Shown here: in pieces, positions 8,619 to 17,636 of the stretch
Numbering within the stretch: the first letter of the stretch is position 1
Layout: every line of letters begins with the position of its first letter
NCBI RefSeq assembly: GCF_000234095.1
Contig: NZ_JH376797.1
Coordinates: 46,069-110,068 of the forward strand
DNA from: Centipeda infelix ATCC 43532
GTDB taxonomy: Bacteria > Bacillota > Negativicutes > Selenomonadales > Selenomonadaceae
Reading direction: 5' to 3'
DNA length: 64,000 nucleotides
Program-made: the position numbers and the translations under genes
The notes under the pieces: model-generated
The model's database searches: none
What the model saw: the letters and a program-made list of their open reading frames with translations, nothing else
Told to the model about the DNA's origin: nothing

Positions 8619-9626
8619 ATGAAGATCATTGTGACGGGCGGTGCCGGGTTTATCGGTGCAAATTTCATTTACCACGAGCTGCGTGAACATCCTGAAGATC
8701 GTATTGTCTGCTATGATGCGCTGACGTATGCGGGGAATCTGGCAACGCTGGACGCGGCGCGGAAGTATCCGCAGTTTTCGTTTGTGCGTGGGGACATCGC
8801 CGACCGTGCGGCGGTCTATGCGCTCTTTGAGCGAGAACAGCCGGACATCATTGTAAACTTTGCGGCGGAGTCCCATGTCGACCGCTCGATTGAAAGCCCC
8901 GAGATTTTCTTGCAGACGAATATCATTGGGACGAGTGTACTGCTCGATGCCTGCCGCAAGTACGGAATCAAACGGTATCATCAGGTCTCGACGGACGAGG
9001 TATACGGTGATCTTCCGCTCGACCGCCCCGACCTGCTCTTTACGGAGGAGACACCGCTCCATGCGTCCAGTCCATACTCCTCGTCCAAGGCATCTGCCGA
9101 CCTCCTCGTGCAGGCGTATGCGCGTACCTACGGCGTGCCCGTTACCATCTCACGCTGCTCAAACAACTACGGTGCGTTCCAGTTCCCCGAGAAGCTCATC
9201 CCGCTCATGGTAATTCGTGCCATGCACGGGGAGAAACTGCCCGTCTACGGCGATGGACGAAATGTGCGCGACTGGCTGCATGTCGACGATCATTGCAGTG
9301 CCATCGACGCGATCCTGCGGCGCGGGACGGAGGGCGAGGTCTACAACGTCGGTGGACATAACGAGCGTTCGAACATTATGGTTGTACGTACGATTCTCGC
9401 TGCACTTGGCAAGGGGGAGGAGCAGATCAGCTACGTCGAAGACCGCAAGGGGCATGACCGCCGCTATGCAATTGATCCGACGAAGATCGGGCGTGAGCTC
9501 GGCTGGCAGCCCGCGACGAAGTTCGATGATGGCATTCAGACGACGATTGCGTGGTATCAGGAGCATGAGGCGTGGTGGGCGGACATCCTGAATGGTGCAT
9601 ATGAGAAGCGCAACGCGCAGGCATGA
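8619..9626 (+). CDS. rfbB: dTDP-glucose 4,6-dehydratase
   Basis: A short-chain dehydrogenase/reductase of 335 residues that converts dTDP-glucose to dTDP-4-keto-6-deoxyglucose, the second step of dTDP-rhamnose synthesis. Visible features are the NAD-binding TGGAGFIGANF at the N terminus, STDEVYGDL with the catalytic Asp-Glu, and the YSSSKAS motif with the Tyr/Lys pair. The start at 8619 follows AAGGAG at 9 bases; the upstream ATG at 8577 adds 14 residues without family similarity. The other rml genes are not beside it, so it stands as a single gene here. It probably supplies surface polysaccharide precursors. Confidence 0.93.
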   Translation: MKIIVTGGAGFIGANFIYHELREHPEDRIVCYDALTYAGNLATLDAARKYPQFSFVRGDIADRAAVYALFEREQPDIIVNFAAESHVDRSIESPEIFLQTNIIGTSVLLDACRKYGIKRYHQVSTDEVYGDLPLDRPDLLFTEETPLHASSPYSSSKASADLLVQAYARTYGVPVTISRCSNNYGAFQFPEKLIPLMVIRAMHGEKLPVYGDGRNVRDWLHVDDHCSAIDAILRRGTEGEVYNVGGHNERSNIMVVRTILAALGKGEEQISYVEDRKGHDRRYAIDPTKIGRELGWQPATKFDDGIQTTIAWYQEHEAWWADILNGAYEKRNAQA

Positions 9627-9649
9627 CTGCGTGCCTGTGAAATTCAGCC

Positions 9650-9678
9650 TTGACAACGCACATGCTTTTCGCTATACT
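9650..9678 (+). promoter_or_regulatory. Strong promoter of tRNA-Ala
   Basis: Consensus -35 TTGACA (9650-9655), a 17-base spacer and -10 TATACT (9673-9678). The tRNA begins 24 bases after the -10 box. Confidence 0.88.
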
Positions 9679-9701
9679 ACCCTTTGTCAGCGCGTACGCG
9701 C

Positions 9702-9777
<76 letters not shown>

Positions 9778-9788
9778 TATTGAGAATG

Positions 9789-9824
9789 AACGGATGTGAG
9801 AGCAGGATCTCACATCCGTTTTTT
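9789..9824 (+). terminator. Terminator after tRNA-Ala
   Basis: A 13-bp perfect stem (9789-9801 with 9808-9820) with a 6-base loop, followed by a T run to 9824. Confidence 0.92.
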
Positions 9825-9908
9825 GTCGCGTGGAGCTGTGTCATTCAATAGCTGGAAAATGACAATAAAATAGACTTTTGATAGTAAATGTGTAAGGGAG
9901 GCGATGGT

Positions 9909-10658
9909 GTGCTGTGTTTTTCGGGCGTGTCTGTGGACTATGGAGCGGGTGAGGATGCCGTACACGCGCTTGCGAATACTTCGCTCTGTGTGGAGCGGGG
10001 AACGGTGCTCGCACTCATCGGCGCGTCGGGCTGCGGCAAGTCGACGCTGCTGCGCGTGGGGGCGGGGCTGATCCGTCCGACGGCGGGCACGGTGACGAGC
10101 GAGGGGGATCCTATCGATCCGCGTATGCTGCGCATCGGTTTTCTGCCGCAGAACTACGGTCTGCTCGCGTGGAAGACCGTTCACGAAAACATCCTGCTCG
10201 GCGTGCAGATCAAGGGGGAATGGAATACACAGCGGATGAACACATTCGATGAGATCGTTTCGGATCTTGGTTTGCGTGAACTGCTCGACCGCTATCCGCG
10301 TGAGCTCTCGGGTGGGCAGCAGCAGCGCGTGGGGCTTGCACGCGTCTTCCTGCTGGCACCCGATCTCCTGCTGATGGATGAGCCGTTCTCCGCGCTCGAT
10401 GCGATCACGCGCGAGTCGATGCAGGAGGTGTTCCTCTCACTCTGGAAGAAATACGGCGTCACCACTATACTTGTGACGCACTATGTGGAGGAGGCACTGA
10501 CACTTGCAGGGCGGATTGCTGTCATGACGGGCACACCGGGGCGCGTCACCGAGATCATCGACAACCCGTTTGCGGGCGACCTTGCACATCGTTCCTCGCC
10601 GGAGTTCTTTGCGATGGGGCAGCGATTGCGTGCAAAGATTGCGGGGGGCGGTGTGTGA
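9909..10658 (+). CDS. ABC transporter ATP-binding protein (nitrate/sulfonate/taurine type)
   Basis: An ATPase of 249 residues. The Walker A motif is GASGCGKST, the Q-loop lies in FLPQNYG, the signature is LSGGQQQR, the Walker B motif is LLLMDEPF, and the switch His lies in VTHYVEE. It belongs with SsuB/TauB/NrtD proteins that energise import of nitrate, sulfonates, taurine or thiamine precursors. The GTG at 9909 is preferred because GGGAGG lies 7 bases upstream; the in-frame ATG at 9888 lacks such a site. It overlaps the permease start by four bases. No substrate-binding protein gene is next to it, so the substrate cannot be named. Confidence 0.88.
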   Translation: MLCFSGVSVDYGAGEDAVHALANTSLCVERGTVLALIGASGCGKSTLLRVGAGLIRPTAGTVTSEGDPIDPRMLRIGFLPQNYGLLAWKTVHENILLGVQIKGEWNTQRMNTFDEIVSDLGLRELLDRYPRELSGGQQQRVGLARVFLLAPDLLLMDEPFSALDAITRESMQEVFLSLWKKYGVTTILVTHYVEEALTLAGRIAVMTGTPGRVTEIIDNPFAGDLAHRSSPEFFAMGQRLRAKIAGGGV

Positions 10659-11401
10659 TGAGCAGAATTTCATTTCGGATGTTCGCACTCGGCATCTGTC
10701 TCTGTCTCGCACTCTGGGCGGGTATGGCATACCTCCTCCAGATGCCTGTGATTCCTTCGCCCGTGCAGGTGCTCCTTCGTCTCGCGGCGAAATTCCCCGA
10801 TACGATCGCCGTTCATGCGGGCTACAGTCTTATGCGCATCGTACTTGGTCTCTTTGCTGCCGTTGCCGTGGGCTATCCGATCGGTGTGCTGATGGGATAC
10901 TTTCCGCGCGTGAACCGTCTGCTTGCTCCTCTCCTCTATCTGACCTATCCCGTGCCGAAGATTGCACTGCTGCCCGTGGTCATGCTGCTCTTCGGTGTGG
11001 GGGAGTGGAGCAAGCTGATCCTCGTGTTTCTCATCATTGTCTTTCAGGTTGTCGTCGCCGTGCGTGATGCCGTGGCGGCAATTCCTTCAGAGACGTATGC
11101 GCCGCTGCGTGTCCTCGGCGCATCGTTCGTGCAGATCGTGCGGCACATCATCGTGCCCGCCTCGCTGCCGAAGTTTATCACAGCTGTCCGCGTGGCGATG
11201 GCGACGGCGATCTCCGTTCTCTTTTTCACGGAGACGTTCGGTACGCAGTATGGTATCGGCTACTACATCATGGACGCGTGGCTGCGCGTGAACTACCTCG
11301 ATATGTACGCGGGCATCGTCGTTCTCAGCGCGATGGGGCTGCTGCTCTTCGTCCTGCTCGACTGGACAGAGCGGCGGCTCTGCGCATGGAATCGAACATA
11401 A
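10655..11401 (+). CDS. ABC transporter permease (SsuC/TauC family)
   Basis: A 248-residue inner-membrane permease with about six predicted helices. The EAA-type loop that contacts the ATPase is near residues 133-160 (APLRVLGASFVQIVRHIIVP). It pairs with the ATPase whose end it overlaps. The family takes up small anions or pyrimidine precursors with a separate binding protein, which is absent here. The stop TAA at 11399-11401 is followed without a gap by a 31-base inverted repeat that probably ends transcription. Confidence 0.86.
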   Translation: MMSRISFRMFALGICLCLALWAGMAYLLQMPVIPSPVQVLLRLAAKFPDTIAVHAGYSLMRIVLGLFAAVAVGYPIGVLMGYFPRVNRLLAPLLYLTYPVPKIALLPVVMLLFGVGEWSKLILVFLIIVFQVVVAVRDAVAAIPSETYAPLRVLGASFVQIVRHIIVPASLPKFITAVRVAMATAISVLFFTETFGTQYGIGYYIMDAWLRVNYLDMYAGIVVLSAMGLLLFVLLDWTERRLCAWNRT

Positions 11402-11432
11402 GGGAAGCACTGATAATTTTATCAGCGATTCC
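11402..11432. repeat. Family A repeat, ends-only copy
   Basis: 31 bases in which the left end GGGAAGCACTGATAA of the family A repeat is joined directly to its right end TTTTATCAGCGATTCC, with the internal part missing. The centre CTGATAATTTTATCAG is a near-perfect palindrome, so the RNA can fold. It abuts the stop codon of the permease gene. It may act as a weak terminator, but it has no long T run. Confidence 0.75.
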
Positions 11433-11512
11433 TTGCTTTTCTTTTTCCTACAAATGTCCTATAATGTAAATTGGGATAGGTTATGTAAATGAGTTTGGGA
11501 GGGCTCTGTTGT

Positions 11513-13306
11513 ATGAAAGGTACTGTAGTCGCCACTTGGATTAGTACGTCGCGTGAGCTTTGGGGCAGCGCGTTGGTTGATAAGGTTATGCAGGAGATGG
11601 GGTGGGAGCCGGATCGGCTCTTTCTGCCTCTTGAGGACGTCGATGACGGCACGATCAAACGCCTGATGGATACGCTCAGCAAGGCGAATGGTCTGCCTGT
11701 TCGAGATATTTGGTATGAAATGGGACGTGATAATATCAAGTCCTTTGCGCGTGTGTATCCGTCGTTTTTCGCGAATAAAAATCTATATACATTCTTGGCA
11801 TCGACGTATGATATTCATGTAGAGATCGTGAAAAAGATTGCGGGCGCAAAACCGCCTCAGCTCATTATGACGCCGATTTCGGAATACGAGGCGGTATTTA
11901 CCTATGACTCGAATCGGGGGCTTCTGGACTATTTTCGCGGGCTGCTCAACGGTTCGGCAGAGTATTTCAAGGAAAAACTCGGGGTCGAGGTTCAGGAACA
12001 GACCGCCACGCATATGAAGCTGAAGCTCACCTTTGAAAAACCGATCTTCCGAGAGAAAAAATTTGGCATCAATAAGCTCGTCGCCTTTACCGGCTCGCTG
12101 TCGGGTGGCATTGGTCTGCTGACATTTGCAGGAACGCTGATTTTATCGGTGCTGCTGAGCCTTGGCGATGTTTCGTGGAAGACGTTCGTCATCCCTGCGT
12201 GCGGCGGGCTGTTTGCCGCGCTCGGCGCCAGTGTCCTCCTGCGTCCTCTCGGAGCAATTGAAAAAGAAATTGATCAGTTGGTCGAAAACAAATATTTCGA
12301 CGCGCTGACGCTCCGCTCAGGCGACGTGTTCGAGCGGGTGAGTGACAAGCTGATCAAGTATCGCAAGCAGGCGCAGGCGAACTTTACGGGCTTCAAGGGG
12401 ACAGGGGACGAGCTGCGGCGATATGGCATTGACTTTGACGGGTTGGCAGAAAATATGGGCGGTGCCTCGGAGGATATCGCAGGCGTTATCAACGAGGTTG
12501 CCGACAGTGCCACGACAGGGGCGGAGAATACCATATCCGTCGCAGCCTCCCTTAACAATAACATGACAGCACTGCAATCGGTCGTCGATGAGCAGGTCAA
12601 GAATAACGACGCGCTGAATTATGCCGTCAACAGCATTCACGAGGGCTTCAGCAAGGTGCGGGCGTCCAGTACGAACCTCAATCACAGCATGGAAAAATTC
12701 ACTGAGGTGAAGGAAGAGGTCGAGTCCCTCAGAGAGGCGACGGAGAAGATCATGGCGATCACGGGGCTGGTGACGGATATCGCAGGGCAAACGAACCTGC
12801 TCGCCCTCAATGCAGCGATTGAAGCAGCGCGTGCAGGTGAGCAGGGGCGCGGGTTCAGCGTCGTTGCAGAGGAAGTTCGAAAGCTTGCAGAGCAGTCGCA
12901 GGGACACGCCGAGGTCATTACGAACGATGTCATGGCGGTAACGCGTATCATCAACGAGGTCGTCCTTTCGGTCAACGAGGAATACGAGGTCTTGGAGCAT
13001 GAGAGCAATCAGCTCGTCCGCGTTGTCGAGGGGAACAGTCAGTACATCGACAACATTCGCGGTGTGTCGGGAAGTATTTCGGGCATCATCGAGCAGCTCA
13101 AAACCGAGATGACGAATATGGAAGATGTTCTCGGCAAGGTCGAGCATATCGCCGCTATGGCGGAGCAAAACTCTGCCTCGACGGAGGAAGTAAACGCCGC
13201 TATGCACACGCATAATCTGAAGCTGCAGGATATGATGGAAAAAATCAAGCAGTTCAAGGAAGTCACGACGGCGTTTTCGGCAGATATCAATCACTATAAG
13301 ACCTGA
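11513..13306 (+). CDS. H-NOX (heme NO/O2-binding) domain fused to a methyl-accepting chemotaxis receptor
   Basis: A 597-residue fusion. Residues 1-180 form an H-NOX domain starting MKGTVVATW. The proximal heme ligand aligns at His102, and the propionate-binding YxSxR motif is Tyr131, Ser133 and Arg135. The distal pocket residues Trp9, Asn74 and Tyr140 fall at the same positions as in the O2-binding H-NOX of Thermoanaerobacter (Tar4H). Two membrane helices follow at about 189-217 and 223-245. A cytoplasmic MCP signalling domain has its hairpin tip near [20 protein letters not shown]. The start at 11513 has GGGAGGG 9 bases upstream. Inference: an aerotaxis-type receptor, probably repellent in an anaerobe. 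The gene stands alone, with its own terminator. Confidence 0.93.
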   Translation: MKGTVVATWISTSRELWGSALVDKVMQEMGWEPDRLFLPLEDVDDGTIKRLMDTLSKANGLPVRDIWYEMGRDNIKSFARVYPSFFANKNLYTFLASTYDIHVEIVKKIAGAKPPQLIMTPISEYEAVFTYDSNRGLLDYFRGLLNGSAEYFKEKLGVEVQEQTATHMKLKLTFEKPIFREKKFGINKLVAFTGSLSGGIGLLTFAGTLILSVLLSLGDVSWKTFVIPACGGLFAALGASVLLRPLGAIEKEIDQLVENKYFDALTLRSGDVFERVSDKLIKYRKQAQANFTGFKGTGDELRRYGIDFDGLAENMGGASEDIAGVINEVADSATTGAENTISVAASLNNNMTALQSVVDEQVKNNDALNYAVNSIHEGFSKVRASSTNLNHSMEKFTEVKEEVESLREATEKIMAITGLVTDIAGQTNLLALNAAIEAARAGEQGRGFSVVAEEVRKLAEQSQGHAEVITNDVMAVTRIINEVVLSVNEEYEVLEHESNQLVRVVEGNSQYIDNIRGVSGSISGIIEQLKTEMTNMEDVLGKVEHIAAMAEQNSASTEEVNAAMHTHNLKLQDMMEKIKQFKEVTTAFSADINHYKT

Positions 13307-13318
13307 CCCTGTCCTATG

Positions 13319-13368
13319 AAAAAGGCTGCTGCACAAAGACGGTTTTGTCCTTGTGCAGCAGCCTTTTT
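13319..13368 (+). terminator. Terminator of the H-NOX receptor gene
   Basis: An 18-bp stem (13319-13336 with 13351-13368) of AAAAAGGCTGCTGCACAA and its complement, ending in five T. It starts 12 bases after the stop codon. Confidence 0.93.
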
Positions 13369-13370
13369 AT

Positions 13371-13533
13371 GGAATCGCTGATAAAATGAAGTCCGTCAGA
13401 TTGGCGTAGATTTTTTCGTCCGAACAAGGAGGCAAACCGGACGCATAGCAAGGGCTATGTGGAGGATTTGCCGACACAGTGCGGGCAAAAAAGATGCGTC
13501 AAGATGGCGGTGCTGAATTTATCAGTGCTTCCC
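13371..13533. repeat. Family A small repeat, full copy
   Basis: 163 bases running on the plus strand from GGAATCGCTGATAAA to TTTATCAGTGCTTCCC. The two ends form imperfect terminal inverted repeats. The internal sequence matches the copy at 6560-6705 in the opposite orientation, including GGACGCATAGCAAGGGCTAT and the run of A/T before CGTCCGAAC. Its right end overlaps the stop codon of the convergent DUF4153 gene. It has no open frame and looks like a miniature inverted-repeat element or a folded intergenic repeat. Confidence 0.87.
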
Positions 13534-15161
13534 TAACGTATGAGTACAAATCCGCTTGCACTGTCCCAGACAACAGAGCCGTCCTCGGCTCGACTGACGG
13601 CAATATGGTCGAAATGGAGGAGGCAGCTGCCTGTCTCGTAGTTCTGTAGCTCCCTGCTGAGGCTGGTTTTTTCGTTTTGTTCCCCATATTGTACGAGTAT
13701 GCGCGCATAGGGGTGCAGGTCGATGCGCTCCTCCGTGCCGTCTGTGCGCGGGACGACGAGGACACCCTCATGCGTAATATTGTTCGAATCAAATGGGAGC
13801 AGTGTGCGATAGCCTGCAATGGAGAGTTCTTCAAAGTCCTCTCCATAGAAGTAAAAGGACGTGCGCATCGCGTTGAACTTGGTGTCGAATACCTCTGCTG
13901 CGAGCGGGGAGGCATCCTGTTCGAGGTAGAACGCAATATCGATGATCTCGTCCACAACCGCGGGCGGAGTGTCGTCACGCTTTATGATCTGTCCGTCCTG
14001 CAGTAGGTTGTGTTCTGTGAGCAGCTGATTGAGCCGTGCCTCCTGACTGCGGAGCGGTACGTCGACGACGTTGAGCGGGGTGAGACTGAAGATGAGCGCG
14101 AGGATGGCTGCGCAGAGGTATACTTGCTGGGGCTTTCGTCGAAGGAAGGCGACGGCAAGCGCATAGATGCCGCAGAACGTACAGATCATGGAGGTGTAGC
14201 GCAGCGTTGTCAGCCCGTACGCCTCATAGCGGAGCCAGACGCCGTAGAGCTGGACGGCGAGGATGGGGAGGAAGAGGAGCAGCCCCCATTTCAGAAAGCG
14301 GGAAAAGAGGGGAAGCCGTGTTTGTGCGGCGAGCGTGCCGAAGAAAAAGGCAAAGCCGAGGAGAGCGAACGAAGCGTACCAATTCATCGTGCCGACGGGC
14401 ATCTCGCCCGCCCCGATGATCTTGCCGACGTAGAGGTAGAGGATGAGGAGCAGGAGGAGATAGACGGGGAAGAAGAGATAGAGGAGCAGCTTCTGCGTGG
14501 TGGTGGGGAACTCATAGCGTGCGCCCGCACTTGGCAGTGCACCGAGGAATGCGGCAAGCCCCCAGCCGCCGTATGCAATCAGACCGGAGAAGAGATAGGT
14601 CGTCTCGGGAAGCCATCCGTCCGCATCGGTGACAATCAGTGCCCAGAATGCGGCGACGCAGAGGATGAGTCCGAGAAAGAGCAGGATGCTCGTTGCGATG
14701 GAAAAGGCGGTGGCAAAGAGGAGGGCGGGCAGCCCCGGGGCTTTGTTTGCTCGTTCGAGGAGAAAGAGTGCGAGGAAGGCGAGTGCGAGATAGATGCCCT
14801 GCGTCCCAACGATCAGCTGGCGGCTCGGATTTTCCACGCCATACCACGCATAGGCAAGAAGGAGGAACAGGACGGCAGACGATGCCGCGCGCAGCAGCAA
14901 GGATTTTTTTGCGGGGAATACATCCGTGAAGAGGCGGCAGGTGACTGCCGTCATCCATGCACCGAAGACGGCAGGGACGAGGCGTATGAGATGCTCGAAG
15001 TAGTCGCTGTGCCAACCCTCCGCATACAAATCGGGGCGCAGCAGGATAATACCTGTACTGACGAGGAAAAGGACTGTCTGCCAAAAGACGGCGACGGGAA
15101 AACGACGGATGAGTTCATGTGCCCTCCCCTTCAGCTGCAAGATGCGTATGGTGATATTCAT
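13533..15161 (-). CDS. DUF4153 multi-pass membrane protein
   Basis: About 542 residues. The first two thirds hold around ten to twelve hydrophobic helices; a soluble C-terminal domain of about 180 residues follows. The pattern and the segments TYLFSGLIAYGGWGLAAFLG and AGEMPVGTMNWYASFALLG fit the DUF4153 family, whose function is unknown. The start at 15161 is preferred because GAGAGG lies about 9 bases upstream; two earlier ATG codons (15170, 15167) are too close to it. The stop lies inside a family A repeat. The gene is monocistronic and divergent from the glutamine synthetase gene. Confidence 0.8.
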   Translation of the reverse strand: MNITIRILQLKGRAHELIRRFPVAVFWQTVLFLVSTGIILLRPDLYAEGWHSDYFEHLIRLVPAVFGAWMTAVTCRLFTDVFPAKKSLLLRAASSAVLFLLLAYAWYGVENPSRQLIVGTQGIYLALAFLALFLLERANKAPGLPALLFATAFSIATSILLFLGLILCVAAFWALIVTDADGWLPETTYLFSGLIAYGGWGLAAFLGALPSAGARYEFPTTTQKLLLYLFFPVYLLLLLILYLYVGKIIGAGEMPVGTMNWYASFALLGFAFFFGTLAAQTRLPLFSRFLKWGLLLFLPILAVQLYGVWLRYEAYGLTTLRYTSMICTFCGIYALAVAFLRRKPQQVYLCAAILALIFSLTPLNVVDVPLRSQEARLNQLLTEHNLLQDGQIIKRDDTPPAVVDEIIDIAFYLEQDASPLAAEVFDTKFNAMRTSFYFYGEDFEELSIAGYRTLLPFDSNNITHEGVLVVPRTDGTEERIDLHPYARILVQYGEQNEKTSLSRELQNYETGSCLLHFDHIAVSRAEDGSVVWDSASGFVLIR

Positions 15162-15351
15162 AGCCATCATCCTCTCTGTGCATTGATATTCCTTATATTT
15201 TATGTGTATATGGAATCACCGTCAATGCGTACCACATTAAGGAAATGAATACTTCTTCTCAATATCTTTACAACGACCTCCGAAAAATGGTAAGATGAGC
15301 GCGTGAGTTTATGCCGCATGGCATTCTTTTGGAAAAGGGTGGTACGCAAAG

Positions 15352-17241
15352 ATGAACGAGCTCCTCTATAAGATTCCCGCCAACACGCCGCGCGAAGAGG
15401 TCATCCGCCAGCTCAAGGCGCATCCCGAGGTGCGCTTCGTCTCGCTTGTCGGCATCGACATGGCGGGCAACGATACGGACGAGAAGATTCCCGTGCGGAT
15501 TTTCATTGAGGACATTGAGAAATTCTACAATGGAACTGCCGTGCAGACGGACGGTTCCTCTGTCGTCCTGCCGAAGATTGCGACGATCAACAATGCAAAG
15601 GTGGATCTGCCGATTGATCCCGCAGTCAACTGGTTTGTGGACTACGACCCCGAGGGGGCGGACGAGGAGACAGGGCTGCCCATCGGGACGCTGCGGATTC
15701 CCTCGTTTATCATTCACGAGGAAAAGCGTGTCGATTCACGTGCGGTACTCGTGGATACGCTCGCCTATGTGAAAGCGGAACTCCTCGATTTCTTCCATCG
15801 GAATCCTGAGATTTCTGCTGCGCCTTCTCTGAACGGTGCGGATATCGTGGACATCGCGTTCACGTCGGCGACGGAGCTCGAGTTCTGGGTCAAAACACCG
15901 CTCGATGACAACGCATCCATCGAGGAGATGTCTGCCTCGCAGGTGATGAACGAGCAGTACTGGGAGCGCACGCACGGTGCTGTGCGTACGGCACTTGAGG
16001 ACTGCATTATCCAGCTCGACAAATACGGCTTTCACATGGAGATGGGGCACAAGGAGGTCGGTGGACTCAAGGCGCAGATCAACGAGAGCGGGCGCATGAC
16101 GCACGTCTGCGAGCAGATCGAGATTGACTGGCAGTATGATAGTGCCGTGCAGGCGGCGGATAACGAACTCTTCGTCCGTACCTTTGTCCGCGAGATCTTC
16201 CGACTCTACGGGCTTGAGGTCAACTTCAAGGCGAAGCCGCTCATCGGGCTTGCGGGCAATGGTGAGCACACGCATCTGAGTCTCGCGGCAATCACGAAGG
16301 ACGGCAAGCGTCACAGCCTCTTTGCCGCAGACGACCAGAATGCACACTATATGAATGCGGTCGGCTACGGCGCACTCATGGGGCTGCTCAAGAATTATGA
16401 GGCGATCAATCCGTTTGTCTCCGCGACAAACGACGCATTCAACCGTCTGAAGCCGGGCTTCGAGGCGCCGGTCTGCGTCGTCACCTCATTCGGTGCGTCA
16501 CCTGCAATCCCGTCGCGCAACCGTACGGTGCTTGTCAGCCTCATCCGCGACCTCAAAAATCCGCTTGCAACGCGGTTCGAGCTGCGCGCGACCAATCCCT
16601 ACTCGAACACCTACCTCGTCATCGCCGCTTCGTACCTCGCGATTCTCGACGGTATCAAGTATTCGGCGGGACGCACGGCGGATGAGCTGCTCGCGGAGCT
16701 GTCGAAGCAGCCGGGGGAATCGGCAGGCTATCTTGAGAAAGACCGTGCCTATCGGAGCGAGGAGGACGTGTTCGAGCACTATACGGCGGACGAGCGCGAC
16801 GCGCGCTTCGGCAAGCCGCCCGCGACGGTCTGGGAGAATATGCTCGGCTTTGATCTCTATCCCGATAAGGTGGCGGTGCTCACACAGGCGAATACACTCC
16901 GCCCGCAGATCATCGACTCGTTCCGTACGGGTGCGCTCCTGCGCTGGAAGATCGAGCTCATCAGCCGCATCATTCCCGAGAACCGCAACATCGTCCGCCG
17001 TATGACGGAGATCAAGAGCGACTTCGTGACGGATCAGGATGCTTATATGTGGAACAAGATCCACGATCTGCGCATCTACCTTGCAAAGGACACGATCGAC
17101 GACAAGGCTCTCTTTACGCTGCTCATCAAGGCGCTCAATGAGGGCGACTATCCGACGGCATCCGCACTGCAGCTTGAGATGTATGCGAAGATGGAGGAGC
17201 TTAAGGAGCTCTACGACGCATATAAAAAGAATATGATCTAA
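15352..17241 (+). CDS. Glutamine synthetase family protein (long form)
   Basis: 629 residues, longer than classical GlnA (about 445-470) and shorter than GSIII (about 700). Catalytic-domain landmarks can be read: ELEFWV (metal Glu), MEMGHKEVGGLKAQ (metal Glu and ammonium region), LAGNGEHTHLSL (the His of the NG-H-H-S motif), SRNRTV, and RFELRATNPYSNTYL (Arg/Glu of the RxExR block). The N-terminal DGSSVVLPKIATI resembles the beta-grasp domain that completes the active site. A C-terminal extension of about 150 residues ends in a helical tail. It likely makes glutamine from glutamate, ammonia and ATP. No amtB or glnB lies nearby. Confidence 0.85.
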   Translation: MNELLYKIPANTPREEVIRQLKAHPEVRFVSLVGIDMAGNDTDEKIPVRIFIEDIEKFYNGTAVQTDGSSVVLPKIATINNAKVDLPIDPAVNWFVDYDPEGADEETGLPIGTLRIPSFIIHEEKRVDSRAVLVDTLAYVKAELLDFFHRNPEISAAPSLNGADIVDIAFTSATELEFWVKTPLDDNASIEEMSASQVMNEQYWERTHGAVRTALEDCIIQLDKYGFHMEMGHKEVGGLKAQINESGRMTHVCEQIEIDWQYDSAVQAADNELFVRTFVREIFRLYGLEVNFKAKPLIGLAGNGEHTHLSLAAITKDGKRHSLFAADDQNAHYMNAVGYGALMGLLKNYEAINPFVSATNDAFNRLKPGFEAPVCVVTSFGASPAIPSRNRTVLVSLIRDLKNPLATRFELRATNPYSNTYLVIAASYLAILDGIKYSAGRTADELLAELSKQPGESAGYLEKDRAYRSEEDVFEHYTADERDARFGKPPATVWENMLGFDLYPDKVAVLTQANTLRPQIIDSFRTGALLRWKIELISRIIPENRNIVRRMTEIKSDFVTDQDAYMWNKIHDLRIYLAKDTIDDKALFTLLIKALNEGDYPTASALQLEMYAKMEELKELYDAYKKNMI

Positions 17242-17274
17242 ATGTTGAATCTGTGTCAAAACTTACGGGCGTAC

Positions 17275-17549
17275 GTGCTCCACGCAAACACTTAGTTGTG
17301 CAAGCGTTCGTGCGCTTGTACGCTCAAATACCGTCGGACTTCTTAAACGCGCTTCGCTTGAACGAAAGAAATCCGACGGGGCGTACCGCGCAAGCGGTCA
17401 ACGTCATCCAATCGCACTTCGCTATCGCTCGTGTTCTTGGGACGTTTTCCCATACGACCTGTTTCCCAATCAGCTTCGTCCTACGAACTTGCTTCTTGGA
17501 CAGGTCAGTATTTTCTCGCTTGCTCCACTAGGGTTTGCTTAGGAGCATC
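17275..17549. repeat. Family B repeat, long copy
   Basis: About 275 bases between TGCTCCACGCAAACACTTAG on the left and the right end CCACTAGGGTTTGCTTAGGA plus GCATC. The two ends are imperfect inverted repeats of each other. The internal part includes an inverted pair GTCGGA...TCCGAC. The left 125 and right 30 bases match 34629-34788 closely; this copy carries about 115 extra bases in the middle. There is no open frame. It lies between the glutamine synthetase stop and a terminator. Confidence 0.85.
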
Positions 17550-17596
17550 GTAGCGCGTATTCTTTCATAATAGTTATCACAGAATCAGGCAGTTGT

Positions 17597-17626
17597 GGCT
17601 TCGTCGAATTTTCGTCGAAGCCTTTT
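17597..17626 (+). terminator. Terminator upstream of clpB
   Basis: An inverted repeat GGCTTCGTCGAA / TTCGTCGAAGCC with one central mismatch, followed by TTTT. It would end transcription from glutamine synthetase after reading through the family B repeat. Confidence 0.8.
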
Positions 17627-17636
17627 CTGAAAAATA

